Positions 17,823 through 27,677 of a stretch of DNA of 64,000 nt are shown here, piece after piece. Origin of the DNA: Devosia sp. (GTDB lineage: Bacteria > Pseudomonadota > Alphaproteobacteria > Rhizobiales > Devosiaceae); contig NZ_JANQAH010000011.1 in assembly GCF_024707125.1 (NCBI RefSeq), positions 310,001 through 374,000 of the forward strand. The letters are read 5' to 3'. Numbering within the stretch: the stretch's first letter is position 1; every line of letters starts with the position of its first letter. The translations under genes were made by a program, and so were the position numbers. Below the pieces are notes generated by a model. That model was given only the letters and a program-made list of their open reading frames with translations, was not told the DNA's origin and ran no database searches.

Positions 17823-19694
17823 TCACGAGGTAGCTTCACGCCAGACGCCGTGAACGAGTAGGGCCCACAGCAAGTAACCATGATCTGCCTTTTTTGCCTC
17901 GTGCATTCGCCACAAATCTCTGACCGCATCGGGACGCAGAAGCGGATAAAATATGTCAGGATTGGCCTCAAAGAAGGTCTTAGAGAGCCGCAAAAGATTG
18001 GTTCGGAGCATCCTAGCTACCGGCACATTAAATCCGAGCTTCTTTTGCCTCGCCAGGTGAGGAGCCATACCCAGGGAGCGCGCCAAGTCGCGCAACACCG
18101 CCTTCTTTTTCGCGTGCGATCAACAAGCCGCTCGCCAAGTCGCCGGCCAGCTCCATTACCGGTCGCTCCAGGAAAGGCACTCGAACCTCAAGGCCATGCG
18201 CCATGCTCATCCGATCTACCTTCGTGAGCATATCTGCAGGAAGATAGTGCGTCTGGTCGGCGAGCAGAGCCCTATCCAATACCTCACCATTCGCAGCATT
18301 GTATGCGTGCCGGTACGCAGCAAGTGGATCAGCTCCGAGAACAGGAACGAGAGCAGGTCCGTAGAGATCTTTTACCAAGGAACGCGGTGTTATTCTTCGC
18401 CATTCGGCATGATACGCTCCTTCTGGCGCGGCAATGCCGGCGCCGAAACGAGCCAGGAACTGAAGCGGGCCAGTCCGCCCCTCGTGGCCAGCGGAAACTC
18501 TAGTTGCCAACGCGCTCGCCAGTCCGGCCGGGCCACGCACAACGCCCCAACCCAGACGCTCAGCAAGTGTGGTCGCCAGATAAGTGTCATATCCGCCGAA
18601 GAACTCATCTGCTCCGTCGCCAGAAATAGCCACCGTGACGTGTTGACGTATTGCACGGCAGATCATGAAATGAGCCAGTGCGCTTGAGTCCGCCAACTCG
18701 CCGTCGACTGCCAAGGCGACCGACCTGAAGTCCTCGACTATGTCGGACTGCCGATCTACAAACAGTGAATGCCATTGATGGCCGCCAAAGCGAGCGAGAT
18801 GTTCCGCTCCTTTGCCCTCATCAAAGGTCGAGGACTCGAACCGTGCAGTGAAGGCAGGTACGTTGTCGCCAGGTACCAGCGCAGAGAGGATGCCACTGTC
18901 GATACCACTGCTCAGCATCAAGCCCACAGGGACGTCTGAAACTAGTAACTTCCTGCACGTCGCTGCCAGAACTTCGTGAACCTTGTCCCGAGCGACCGAG
19001 GCGCTCGAAATCGTACCGCTACGAGTTGGGCGCCAGTATGATCTAGTCTCAACCTCATGCTCAAAAAAGATGCTGTAGGTCCCGGGGGGATCTGACTAAC
19101 ACCTGCCACAAGACTATCACCGACGTTACAATAGCCCGCAGCGAGATAGGCGTGAAAGGCTCTGGGATCAATTGTGCTTCGCACTCGCCCCGAAGCAAGG
19201 ATGCCCTTGAGCTCGCTGCTGAATAAAACCGCGTCCGCCTGTTGGGCGTAGTAGAGCGGCTTGATTCCCACAGGATCGCGCGCCAATACGAGTTGGTTCC
19301 GCGTTCGGTCCCATATCGCAATTGCGAACATCCCCTGCAAGCGCTCGAACAGCCCAGCGCCCCAGAGCTTCCATCCTATAGGAAGAATCTCCGTGTCGCA
19401 CCGTGTTCGAAAGCGGTAGTCCGATTGCGCTTCAATTTCCCTGCGAAGGGCGGCGTCATTATATATCTCGCCGTTGAACGTAACCATGATATCCCCGTCG
19501 GGATCCAGCATAGGCTGCCGACCCGACTCGGTGAGATCGCGGATAGCAAGCCGTCGGTGCCCAAACATGGCGGGGCCAAGCGCGTGAATACCAGCGCCAT
19601 CGGGGCCCCGATGCGCCAGCACATCGGTCATCGCCTGGACCGTGGCCGCTTCGGCTCCTCCCGCCCAGACGACCAAACCACTAATTCCACACAC
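17823..19694 (-). pseudogene. asnB: Asparagine synthetase-type amidotransferase (copy 2), two frameshifts
   Basis: Three frames join to give a class II asparagine-synthetase homologue of about 620 residues. The first, from ATG 19694, has MCGISGLVVW, HRGPDGAGIHALG, VTFNGEIYND and AIAIWD. After SQIPPG one base is missing from the G6 run at 19084-19089. The middle frame resumes TYSIFFEHE-type sequence, then VGLMLSSGIDSGILSALV and VAISGDGADEFFGGYDTYL, DMLTKVDRMSMAHGLEVRVPFLE. One extra base at the T5 run 18106-18110 separates the last frame, which carries VLRDLARSLGM and the LARQKKLGFNVPVARML C-terminal signature. The role is probably amidation of a sugar acid. Everything outside the two runs is conserved, which argues for consensus errors over decay. 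Confidence 0.8.
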
Positions 19695-20272
19695 GGCACT
19701 CTCCTGTGACAGGAATAACGTCCAGCGCCCGAATGGACTGGCTTCCTGCGCAGCTAACGGGCTGCCACCACTCTCTCACGCAGTTTAGAACGTGTTAGTT
19801 CAACCACAGCGCCCAACGAAATCTCTATCTGAAGCGGCTTTTCGATCAGTTTCAGCATCGTGAAGGTGCATAGTGACTTCGACCCAGTGCCATAACTCTG
19901 GCACTACCGGAACACGCTATGAAATTCAATTCCTTGGATAAAACAGGCGGAGACTCAGAGCTCCTCACCTAAGCGCGAACCACGGATATGCTCGGAATTC
20001 GGTCGGTGAGGCAATATATCCACTTACCGCCAAGATCCCGAGGATGACAGCAGCAGGACCAGCGTGCAAAAAATTGGCGCGTACCGAAGGGCAACTATCG
20101 GATTAACGACCAACTCGGAGTTAGCACTAGCAAGTGAAACCCAGACCAAACGCGGAGCTGTTGATCAGGTGAGCCATAATGACAAATCGGTTTTGCAATC
20201 GCTCCAAGTGGCGCTAAGACGCATATGCAGACGTCTTGCCGACACATGCATGGGGTAGAACAAAAAGAAAAA
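19695..20272. other. Intergenic region between divergent amidotransferase and GT2 genes
   Basis: About 580 bp without a supported gene. It must hold the promoter for the leftward asnB-pglC-type genes and for the rightward GT2. Short overlapping frames on both strands lack recognisable domains. No terminator, repeat or RNA gene was seen. Confidence 0.45.
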
Positions 20273-21220
20273 ATGCGATCGATGCAACAAGACGGGCGAT
20301 GGGCCAACCTCAGCGTTGTCGTACCGGCGTTCAATGAGCAATCCGGCCTGGGCGTAACGCTTGACAGCCTGTTATCCGAGCTTCCAGGAGCAGAGGTTAT
20401 TCTTGTCGACGATTGCTCCACAGATGGCACCTCCCAAGTCGCGCTTGAGCGCGGTATCATAGTCGTGCGTCATACTTTTAACCAGGGGCAAGGCGCCGCT
20501 CTCAAGACCGGTATGCTGCACGCAAACCGAGAATATGTAGCCTGGTTCGATGCAGACAATGAGCACAGAGCAGAAGACTTGAAGCGCATGACGGACCTGA
20601 TGCGTTCCAATGACCTTGTCGCTGTAATCGGGCAAAGAGGCGGGTCGGCATCATTTCTCCGCGGCGCAGGGAAATGGCTTATCAGGCTTGTCGGCAAGGG
20701 TCTGAAAATCAATGCGGGCGCCGACCTAAACTGCGGTTTACGAGTGTTTCGGCGCGAGGTCATCCTTCGATATCTGCCGCTCATTCCGGACCGCTTCAGC
20801 GCAAGCCTTGTCACTACGCTGACGATGATCGAACGGCGATATCCGATTCTGTTTGAGCCGATCTCCGTCAACGAGCGCATAGGGCATTCGACGGTCCGAC
20901 TAAGGGATGGTTTCGAAGCCTTGTTCTTGCTTCTACGGTCGGTACTCTTGTTTGCCCCTATGCGTGTTTTCCTTCCCATCGGCACGGCATTAATTGGGAT
21001 CGGAGCACTCTATAGCGCGATTGTCGCCGCTTGGGTGGGCAGAGGCATTCCCGCCGGCGGCCTCCTCTTGGTCGTATTGGGTATGATGCTCATCATTTTG
21101 GGTCTGATCGCGGACCAAATAAGTCAATTGCGATTGTCTCAATTGCCTCAGATGCAAATGGCCAAGCGCATCCCACATATCGAGACAGCGTTGCAGCAAG
21201 GGAACGCAGATGCGGAATGA
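20273..21220 (+). CDS. GT2 glycosyltransferase with two C-terminal membrane helices (DPM1/GtrB/ArnC-like)
   Basis: A 315-residue GT-A glycosyltransferase: LSVVVPAFNEQSGLGVTLDSLL, then the DXD-like VILVDDCSTDGT and YVAWFDADNEHRAEDL, then NAGADLNCGLRVFRREV. These match polyprenyl-phosphate glycosyltransferases. The last about 75 residues form two membrane helices (VFLPIGTALIGIGALYSAIV and GGLLLVVLGMMLIILGLIA), as in GtrB/ArnC. The product would be a sugar on undecaprenyl phosphate, used after flipping by a periplasmic GT-C enzyme; the polytopic protein at 28650 is a candidate. I chose the ATG at 20273, which follows an A-rich AGAAAAA, but an in-frame start at 20225 exists. A methyltransferase follows 12 bp later. 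Confidence 0.87.
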   Translation: MRSMQQDGRWANLSVVVPAFNEQSGLGVTLDSLLSELPGAEVILVDDCSTDGTSQVALERGIIVVRHTFNQGQGAALKTGMLHANREYVAWFDADNEHRAEDLKRMTDLMRSNDLVAVIGQRGGSASFLRGAGKWLIRLVGKGLKINAGADLNCGLRVFRREVILRYLPLIPDRFSASLVTTLTMIERRYPILFEPISVNERIGHSTVRLRDGFEALFLLLRSVLLFAPMRVFLPIGTALIGIGALYSAIVAAWVGRGIPAGGLLLVVLGMMLIILGLIADQISQLRLSQLPQMQMAKRIPHIETALQQGNADAE

Positions 21221-21232
21221 CCCCCCCTTAAG

Positions 21233-21907
21233 ATGTTTGAGGGTGCTCCTCCCGCGTGGGCGCTATCCAGGAACAAGTCCTACATTCAGACCATATACGA
21301 CTTTGTCGGGGCGCCGCTGCGCATGGTGCTTCTTCCAGACCACGTTAGCGAGCGGTGGCATCTGACTTCCCTGCGCGCTGAGCGCTTAGGAATGGTCTTG
21401 GACGCATTGCGGGGTAGGTGCCTGGATATTGGGGCAGGCGACAATATGTTGCTTAAGCTCTACCGAGAGCGATCCCGCCAAGCGGACAGCTTCGACGGCG
21501 CGGTGGCAAGTGTCGGCGTGGACGTCGTTGACTGGGGCTCCGATTGCGTGATCCTGCCCAACTGCCGCTCCCTCCCGTTCAGATCCGCCTCGTTTGACAC
21601 AGTTACGTTCGTCGCTTGTATCAATCACATTCCTGAGCGGGAGGCCGCTCTTGCGGAGGCCCTTCGCGTGCTAAGGCCTGGTGGACAAGTAATAATCACG
21701 ATGATCGGCTCGTTGATAGGAAAGATCGGCCACGCAATCTGGTGGTACAGCGAAGATAAGCATCGCGACATTGCTGAAGGCGAGGTCATGGGCATGGACG
21801 CTGACGAGATCGAAAGACTGATCGCCCAGTCGGGATTTACCGACTGCGTCGAGACCGGTTTCGTTTACGGCCTTAATAGGATGTGGATCGCACGGCGCCC
21901 TCTCTAA
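21233..21907 (+). CDS. SAM-dependent methyltransferase
   Basis: A 224-residue class I methyltransferase. Motif I is CLDIGAGDNMLLKLY, followed by the acidic post-I region VGVDVVDWGSD, LPFRSASFDTVTFVACINHIPE (motif IV/V) and EALRVLRPGGQVIITMIG. The substrate is unknown. It follows the GT2 gene on the same strand and probably in the same transcript, so it may act on the same glycan or lipid. It converges with the dehydratase gene 15 bp away. Confidence 0.88.
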   Translation: MFEGAPPAWALSRNKSYIQTIYDFVGAPLRMVLLPDHVSERWHLTSLRAERLGMVLDALRGRCLDIGAGDNMLLKLYRERSRQADSFDGAVASVGVDVVDWGSDCVILPNCRSLPFRSASFDTVTFVACINHIPEREAALAEALRVLRPGGQVIITMIGSLIGKIGHAIWWYSEDKHRDIAEGEVMGMDADEIERLIAQSGFTDCVETGFVYGLNRMWIARRPL

Positions 21908-21922
21908 CCAAGGTGCCTGCTC

Positions 21923-23788
21923 CTACTGAATGGCCTCAAACAGAACGCGGCGCGCCTCGGGTTCATCCTGGGATTTCAGAGCCGATGTCAACTCAAGCAG
22001 CGCATTGTCGATCGCGTCCTTGGTGGTATCGCTATTAGCTGCCCGGAGAATTTTGGTGTGGCGCGTCTTCGTCACGTTGGTGTCATCGTAGAAAAGCTCC
22101 TCGTACATCTTCTCGCCCGGTCGTTTTCCGACTGTAAGAATGTCGATGTCACCATCTGGATGCTCCTCATCCCGCACACTAAACCCCGCCAGACGAATCA
22201 TATTTTCGGCAAGATCACGAATAAGGATGGGCTCTCCCATCTCGAGCACGAACACGTCGCCGCCTTCGGAAAGCGCGCCAGCTTGAACAATGAGCTCGGC
22301 AGCTTCGTGAATTGACATGAAGTATCGAGTCATTGTCGGGTCGGTCAGTGTCAAAGGGCCACCCTTTGCGATCTGCTCCTTAAACAGAGGAACGACCGAG
22401 CCATTGGACCCTAGAACGTTGCCAAACCTTACCGAGCAAAACCTCTGTCCGGTCTTCTTCTCTAGTGCGCGGCGCGACATTTGGGCCACGATCAGCTCCG
22501 CCCATCGCTTTGTAGCCCCCATTACGTTGGTAGGATGGACAGCCTTGTCCGACGAGATCAGGACAAAGCTATCAACACCAAATTCAAACGCAGCGCTCGC
22601 AACATTGAGGGAGCCGATAACGTTGTTATAGATGCCCTCGAGAGCGTTGGCCTCTACAAGCGGCACATGTTTGTGGGCCGCGGCGTGAAAGACAACCTGA
22701 ACGCCAAACTGCTTAATTGCATGCTCGACCCGAGCACGGTCAACTATTGATCCGAGTACTGGGACCACCGCTTGATCGCTCGAGCCGGAAAGTTCGCGAT
22801 CAATCTGATACAGTGCAAATTCGTTCGCCTCGAACAAAATAAGACGTTGTGGCGACCATTTGACGATCAGTCGGCACAGTTCAGAGCCTATAGACCCTCC
22901 TGCACCGGTCACCATTATGGTTTTGCCCGCTATCATTGCACGCACCAGGTCGACATCGGGAGGTACGGACGAGCGGCCCAAAAGCTCGTCGATATCGATC
23001 TCACGAATCTGGTTTACTAGGAACTTTCCGGATACCAGGTCGCCCAAAGGCGGCAGGGTCCGTATCTTTATCCCTTGGCCACTTATCCGAGCAATAATTT
23101 CCTTTTGCCGGGCCGCGCCGGCGGAGGGGATTGAGAGAATGATCTCCTTCACACCATACTCCGTCACAAGGTACCTCAGGTCCTGAGGCGAAAATACCTT
23201 CACGCCTGCAACCTCACGCCCGCGGAGAGCCGGATTGTCGTCAACAAATCCTGCGATGAACGTATTTCGCTGATTGCGCAGTGCGACGGCGAGTTGCGCG
23301 CCAGCCGCACCCGCGCCATATATTGCCACCGCACCCGCCGTCAGACGTTTTCCTGACTTTGGAAGAAGAAGTCGTTTCGCGGCGAAGCGGCTCCCCCCGA
23401 CAAGAATGCTGCCCAAAGCCCAATAAAGGACCGGCACTGACCTGGGGACCATCCCCTGCCCCGTCATCTCCGACAAGAATGCAAGGACGACCCAACACAA
23501 GGTCGCAATTGTCATCGCTTGCAGTATCGTCCAGATCGCTCGCTCTGGCAGATATCGGATGACAGACCGATACAACCCCAAACGGACAAAAATCGGAATC
23601 GCGATAAGAGGCGCGCTAACGATAACAAGAACTTGGTTTAGGCCCGTCGGGTGATAGACGACGCCGTATCGCAATGCATAGCTCCCCCACAGAGCAATGA
23701 ATAGCGCGACCACATCGAACGCGATCAAAATGACTCGCTTCCAGGAACCAGGGAGGTTAGCCAAGGTTGAGCTCAGCGCTTTTTGCAT
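21923..23788 (-). CDS. Membrane-bound UDP-GlcNAc 4,6-dehydratase (CapD/PglF/WbpM family)
   Basis: A 621-residue long-form FlaA1/CapD protein. Residues about 15-120 form four membrane helices. A CoA-binding-like Rossmann region (VAIYGAGAAGAQLAVALRNQ) follows, then the catalytic SDR domain from about residue 290: IMVTGAGGSIGSELCRLIV, FHAAAHKHVPLVE, LISSDKAVHPTNVMGATKRWAE (the SMK triad of this family) and SVRFGNVLGSNGSVVPLF. It converts UDP-GlcNAc to UDP-4-keto-6-deoxy-GlcNAc, the first step toward bacillosamine, QuiNAc or FucNAc. PglE- and PglD-type genes for the next steps lie at 15905 and 27667. Confidence 0.93.
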   Translation of the reverse strand: MQKALSSTLANLPGSWKRVILIAFDVVALFIALWGSYALRYGVVYHPTGLNQVLVIVSAPLIAIPIFVRLGLYRSVIRYLPERAIWTILQAMTIATLCWVVLAFLSEMTGQGMVPRSVPVLYWALGSILVGGSRFAAKRLLLPKSGKRLTAGAVAIYGAGAAGAQLAVALRNQRNTFIAGFVDDNPALRGREVAGVKVFSPQDLRYLVTEYGVKEIILSIPSAGAARQKEIIARISGQGIKIRTLPPLGDLVSGKFLVNQIREIDIDELLGRSSVPPDVDLVRAMIAGKTIMVTGAGGSIGSELCRLIVKWSPQRLILFEANEFALYQIDRELSGSSDQAVVPVLGSIVDRARVEHAIKQFGVQVVFHAAAHKHVPLVEANALEGIYNNVIGSLNVASAAFEFGVDSFVLISSDKAVHPTNVMGATKRWAELIVAQMSRRALEKKTGQRFCSVRFGNVLGSNGSVVPLFKEQIAKGGPLTLTDPTMTRYFMSIHEAAELIVQAGALSEGGDVFVLEMGEPILIRDLAENMIRLAGFSVRDEEHPDGDIDILTVGKRPGEKMYEELFYDDTNVTKTRHTKILRAANSDTTKDAIDNALLELTSALKSQDEPEARRVLFEAIQ

Positions 23789-24749
23789 TCAGTGGAAGCT
23801 TTCGGCAATTAAGGGGTGCCCTAAGGCGACGTAGCAATAGCGACACTGGACGGCGGGATAAAGCCTCTGATGACCCGTCTACAAAAATTGGCGCATCTTC
23901 CCCGAGCGAAACATTCTCGGGAAGCTCGGATTCGCCGCTAGCCGATCTCTGCGGATCGACAATTGCTCGTCGGCTCCTCAGGTTTGCCAGTATCGAATCG
24001 CCGGTTGGCCAGTGCCCTTCCCGCCTGCCCCCAGAAGGAACGCAAAGCTCAGTACGCCGTATCCCCGCATTGTCTCGATCCTGCTGGTTTGCGCGGATAG
24101 TGCACAATTAGTGGGATCGCAGCGGCAATCGAGGGGATGTTCGCGACCATAGTCGGTAGCTAGTTCTCAAATTCACCCCCTTGCCGCTCAGACCAATCGG
24201 CGGCCCTGTTGCATGGAGTTGGAATGTCATCGGCACGGCCCCTAGCACAGCTATGAAGTGGTGGAGTTCGCCACCCCCGACTTGTTCCAGGCCTGTTCGA
24301 CATCCCGCCGACCGAAGCTGAGGCAAATTACTACGCCACGCTGACTTCGCCAGCTATAGCCGCATAACTTAATTCAAATGGCCTTCGGCAAGCTCGCGCT
24401 GTTCGATATTTTTCCGAGGGCCTCGCCGAGACACTGCGTGCACAACCAAAGTCGCCGCGTATCTAGAGGAACGATGGGCGGCTTTTCATGCGTTGGCCAA
24501 AAGTTACTGGACCTGCCACCGGTCACTTCGTTGATGGAACGCGCTCGGGGTCGTCCCATGCCGTAGTCAGCGGGCTCCGCACGCTATCGGCAGGGAAGGC
24601 TCCGACTGAAGCTTACTTGCCCATTTCCCAGTTGAAGAGGTGCGTGTGGTGCGAGACGAGCGCTGTCGGCATATCAGTCTTCCTAGAACGCATTCATTTG
24701 ATTTCGACGTCGGTCTGTGACATCGGGAAACGAGTAATGGAGGATCGGG
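23789..24749. other. Long intergenic region, no supported gene
   Basis: About 960 bp between the dehydratase and the second ligase-like gene. The frames found here are short, overlap on both strands and lack recognisable domains. GGAGGA at 24738-24743 serves as the ribosome binding site for the ATG at 24750. It may contain decayed sequence, but I cannot identify a source. No IS ends or tRNA were seen. Confidence 0.45.
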
Positions 24750-26056
24750 ATGAGCTTTGGCCAAGACACCTCTGCACGGGGGCAGAATCCTATCGCCCTC
24801 CATGCCATCGCAGAATCATTCCTGCAGTCGCGACTAACTGCATGCGCATTTGCGTTCTGTCTGGTGGGCCTGACCTTCAAGCAGCTGCATTTCGTTGGCT
24901 CTGCCGGGCCGATAGAGATATTCACAACCGGCGTGTGCATCTTCATTCTGGTGGCTGCGGTTGCGGCCGGTCACTCATGGAAGAGCATTCCGATCTTGAT
25001 AGCCACGATCATGGCGACTTGTGTTGCGATCTCCTCCATCATTGCATACGTCGTCGAGCCGGCGCGGTTGAGCATTCGCGAAGTGGCGGCCTACGCTTTT
25101 TGCTACGTGATTTTCGTGAGCTTCATTCACCTGGCAAGGACTAGCTGGCGGCTAGTTGCGCAAGCGACGGCAGTTACCATCGGGGTCTACCTCGGTCTCG
25201 CGGCCCTATGGTGGGTTCTCCCAGCGCCCTTGAACGACATCGTTTCCTATCCTGTGAACGGCAAGTTCCAAGGCCTATCCAACAACCCGAACCAGATTGC
25301 TTTTCTCGCTTTGGTGGGCCTTTCGCTGCTCTACCTACTAGACGACGGCCATCACCATGCTAAGCGGACGCTGGCCCTATCTATCGCAATGGGTGCGGCC
25401 GGCGCCTTCTCTGGCAGCTCCGCCTTCGCACTGGGTTTGTCTGCCGCCCTCTTCACCGCCGTGATCTGGTCGTTTTTTTCGATGCTTACACACGGGAAGA
25501 AGCGAAAATTCCCTGGCTGTTTGTGGTCCCGTTGGTGCTTTCGATAGGCGCGATAGTCTTCGTCCGCCCTGAAAGTCCGTCGCCTACGGCGCCGCCACCT
25601 TCGCCAACTGTGTCTACGCCAGCCCATAACGATGGCAACCAGCTGTCCACCTTGCTCGAAGCAGATGGTGGCGAAGGATCAATACGATTGGAGATGTGGT
25701 CGACAGCACTAGAGCGCTTCGCCAGTTCGCCATTGTTCGGACTGGGGCCAGGAACCCATGTTCCATGGCCGCACCCGCTCAGCGGCGAGATTAGCTACAA
25801 CGAGGCACACAACACTATTCTCGACATTCTGCTCGTGGCCGGCTCGATCGGCCTTGCTGCTGCTCTGGTTCCTGTCGGCATTGTCGTCGTAAAGTCCGCT
25901 CAGGCGAACCGCCTTCCCGAGGCGGCCATTGCCATCGCCCCGATCGCCGTTTTTGCGATGGTGCACTACATAGGGCGGCAGCCGCTCACATGGATCTTCT
26001 TCGCCGCGATAGTTTTGATTTTGTCTAGCCAGCCGCTTTTGAGGAGGCCGCAATAA
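24750..26056 (+). pseudogene. O-antigen ligase-like membrane protein (copy 2), frameshifted
   Basis: About 435 residues when joined. It is paralogous to the decayed gene at 6946-8348: both have AFKQL/TFKQL followed by GP.E.F, then QGLSNNPNQIAFLA, LFGLGPGTHVP and YNEAHNT. The frame changes in the A4 run at 25505-25508: after HGKKRK the first frame ends at 25547, while the second continues IPWLFVVPLVLSIGAIVF to the TAA at 26054-26056. One A is missing. Multiple hydrophobic helices and the large periplasmic loop with the conserved EAHNT histidine fit the Wzy_C/WaaL family, which transfers lipid-linked glycan to an acceptor. The start has a strong GGAGGA 6 bp upstream. The stop overlaps the next small gene as TAATG. 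Confidence 0.8.
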
Positions 26057-26181
26057 TGGAAGAGAGCATCTGGGAAGCCGGCACCTTTGTGGCTGTGGTG
26101 ATCGCCATATTGTGGTTCATGTTGATGGTTGGCATCCACCTTCCGCTGACTGAGATAGACATGCTTCCGGTCGGCCTGTAA
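26056..26181 (+). CDS. Small 41-residue single-pass membrane protein, translationally coupled
   Basis: An ORF too short for usual gene calling: ATG 26056 to TAA 26179-26181. The peptide has an acidic N-terminus (MEESIWEAGT), one strong membrane helix of about 18-20 residues (FVAVVIAILWFMLMVGIHL) and a short tail. Its ATG overlaps the ligase stop as TAATG, and its own stop overlaps the next ATG in the same way. It is therefore tiled exactly between two polysaccharide membrane proteins, which is strong positional evidence for translation. The function is unknown; it could be a subunit or stabiliser of the adjacent ligase or polymerase. Confidence 0.55.
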   Translation: MEESIWEAGTFVAVVIAILWFMLMVGIHLPLTEIDMLPVGL

Positions 26182-27677
26182 TGGCGGTTCCTACCCGCTT
26201 TGCCGTCGCTGCGCTTGCGTTGCTGACAGCGCTCGCTCTTTCGTTTCAAACGGCACTCCAACTGGACATCGGCACTGCGGAAACACTGGCGACTGCACAG
26301 TTTGTTGGAGCGATGACCTTCATCGTGCTGACCGTCGCTATCCTTCACAGGACGACGGTGCACCCATACATCTTCTTCGCTCTCACGGCGTCGTTGTTCC
26401 TGGGCGGTCGTTTTGTTGCGCGCCTCCTCGGGTCAGAAGCTCCAGTCTTCTACGACGAGGCATTCAAGATCGTCGATCTGAGCGCTACAGAGGCGCTCGC
26501 GCTAATGTCCATTGTTACGCCAAGTTTCTTGGCGATCCATGCGGGCTATATGCTTTTCTGGGGCTTGCGCTGCGATCGAGACCCCATCGATAAGATGGCG
26601 CCAGAATCGTCTCAGTTTCAGCGATCGCTGGCTTGGCCGGCAACCGTCCTCCTGGTGGTTTCGGCGCCATTAGCATTCCACGGGATAATCGATCAGTACC
26701 AGGCATGCTTCACCGGCGACTATCTATCGATCTATGCACAGGGCACCGAGTTTGCCACGCGCTTTGGAACACTGGGACAATACGGCATATTGCTCGCGAC
26801 CGGCCTGGCTTTTGCCAGTCGACGGAAGTGGCTAGAGATCGTAGCCATCTCAGTATTTGCGGCCATATCTTTGGCCACTTTTGGCCTGGGAATTCGATCG
26901 GGATTTTTGGCCTTCATCCTTCTCGCAACCTGGATGACGCATAAACGCGTTCGGCGGTTGAACGTCCTCACGATTTTCATTGTCCCGGCTCTCGCGCTTG
27001 TTCTGGCACAAGGGGCCGCGGCGTTTAGCTGCAGAACGTCCATGATGGCCACTGAGGAAGTCGCTGGCAGCATGGCTACCCGGTTGGACTACTTCACCCA
27101 CAGCCTGGTCCCAACAAAGCTTCTGACGTTCGCCCACTCTCAAGGCACATCGATTATTTCGATCCACGCTGCCGGCACCGTCGACAGCTATCCTTGGCCC
27201 GCCTATGTCCAAACGTTCGTGCCCGGCTTCGGCGCAGCAGCTAGTATTTCAGGAACCGCCTTCGCCCTATCCGATCTCTATTTTGGCCAGCACATGGCGA
27301 AAGAATGGATGCCGGACCGCTATGCGTTGGGGGAAGGGTTTGGGTGGTCTATCGTCTCTGACCTGGCGGTGTTTTCAAACAAGAACCACCTAGCCCTGGT
27401 GCTTTTTGGTTCCGTCGCTGGCTTTGCTTTCGCGGCCCTTGTCAGCGCAGCTGCGAGGAGCGCGTTGTGGTTCGGTGCATTGGTCGTGATTATGCCCAAG
27501 CTAGTGCTACTGCCGCGAGCGGGGCTGTATTCGATCTTTCCCTATCTGCTAGCGTTCTTGGTAATTGCAGCTGGTTGGTGGGTCTTTATGCAGATTGTAA
27601 GGCTGGCTCTTGCAAAACGGCAGGACCGTCGAAAAGCCGCGGTTAGGATTTTTGGAGGGCGTTCTAGTGGACTTTAA
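26181..27677 (+). CDS. Polytopic membrane protein, candidate Wzy-type O-unit polymerase
   Basis: A 498-residue protein with about 10-12 membrane helices. A cluster around GLGIRSGFLAFILLATWMTHKRVRR resembles the GxRxx motif region of oligosaccharide repeat unit polymerases. A large periplasmic stretch follows (about 290-400, including TFVPGFGAAASISGTAFALSDL and the LGEGFGWS motif). Wzy proteins are poorly conserved, so assignment rests on topology and context: a flippase, a ligase-like gene and an initiating transferase are in the same locus. It starts at an ATG overlapping the small upstream gene (TAATG), and its end overlaps the acetyltransferase start by 11 bp. Confidence 0.72.
   Translation: MAVPTRFAVAALALLTALALSFQTALQLDIGTAETLATAQFVGAMTFIVLTVAILHRTTVHPYIFFALTASLFLGGRFVARLLGSEAPVFYDEAFKIVDLSATEALALMSIVTPSFLAIHAGYMLFWGLRCDRDPIDKMAPESSQFQRSLAWPATVLLVVSAPLAFHGIIDQYQACFTGDYLSIYAQGTEFATRFGTLGQYGILLATGLAFASRRKWLEIVAISVFAAISLATFGLGIRSGFLAFILLATWMTHKRVRRLNVLTIFIVPALALVLAQGAAAFSCRTSMMATEEVAGSMATRLDYFTHSLVPTKLLTFAHSQGTSIISIHAAGTVDSYPWPAYVQTFVPGFGAAASISGTAFALSDLYFGQHMAKEWMPDRYALGEGFGWSIVSDLAVFSNKNHLALVLFGSVAGFAFAALVSAAARSALWFGALVVIMPKLVLLPRAGLYSIFPYLLAFLVIAAGWWVFMQIVRLALAKRQDRRKAAVRIFGGRSSGL

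Noticed and set aside
23789..24749. Insertion sequence or decayed transposase in the long gap
   Set aside because: No terminal inverted repeats, target duplications or transposase motifs could be found by eye.
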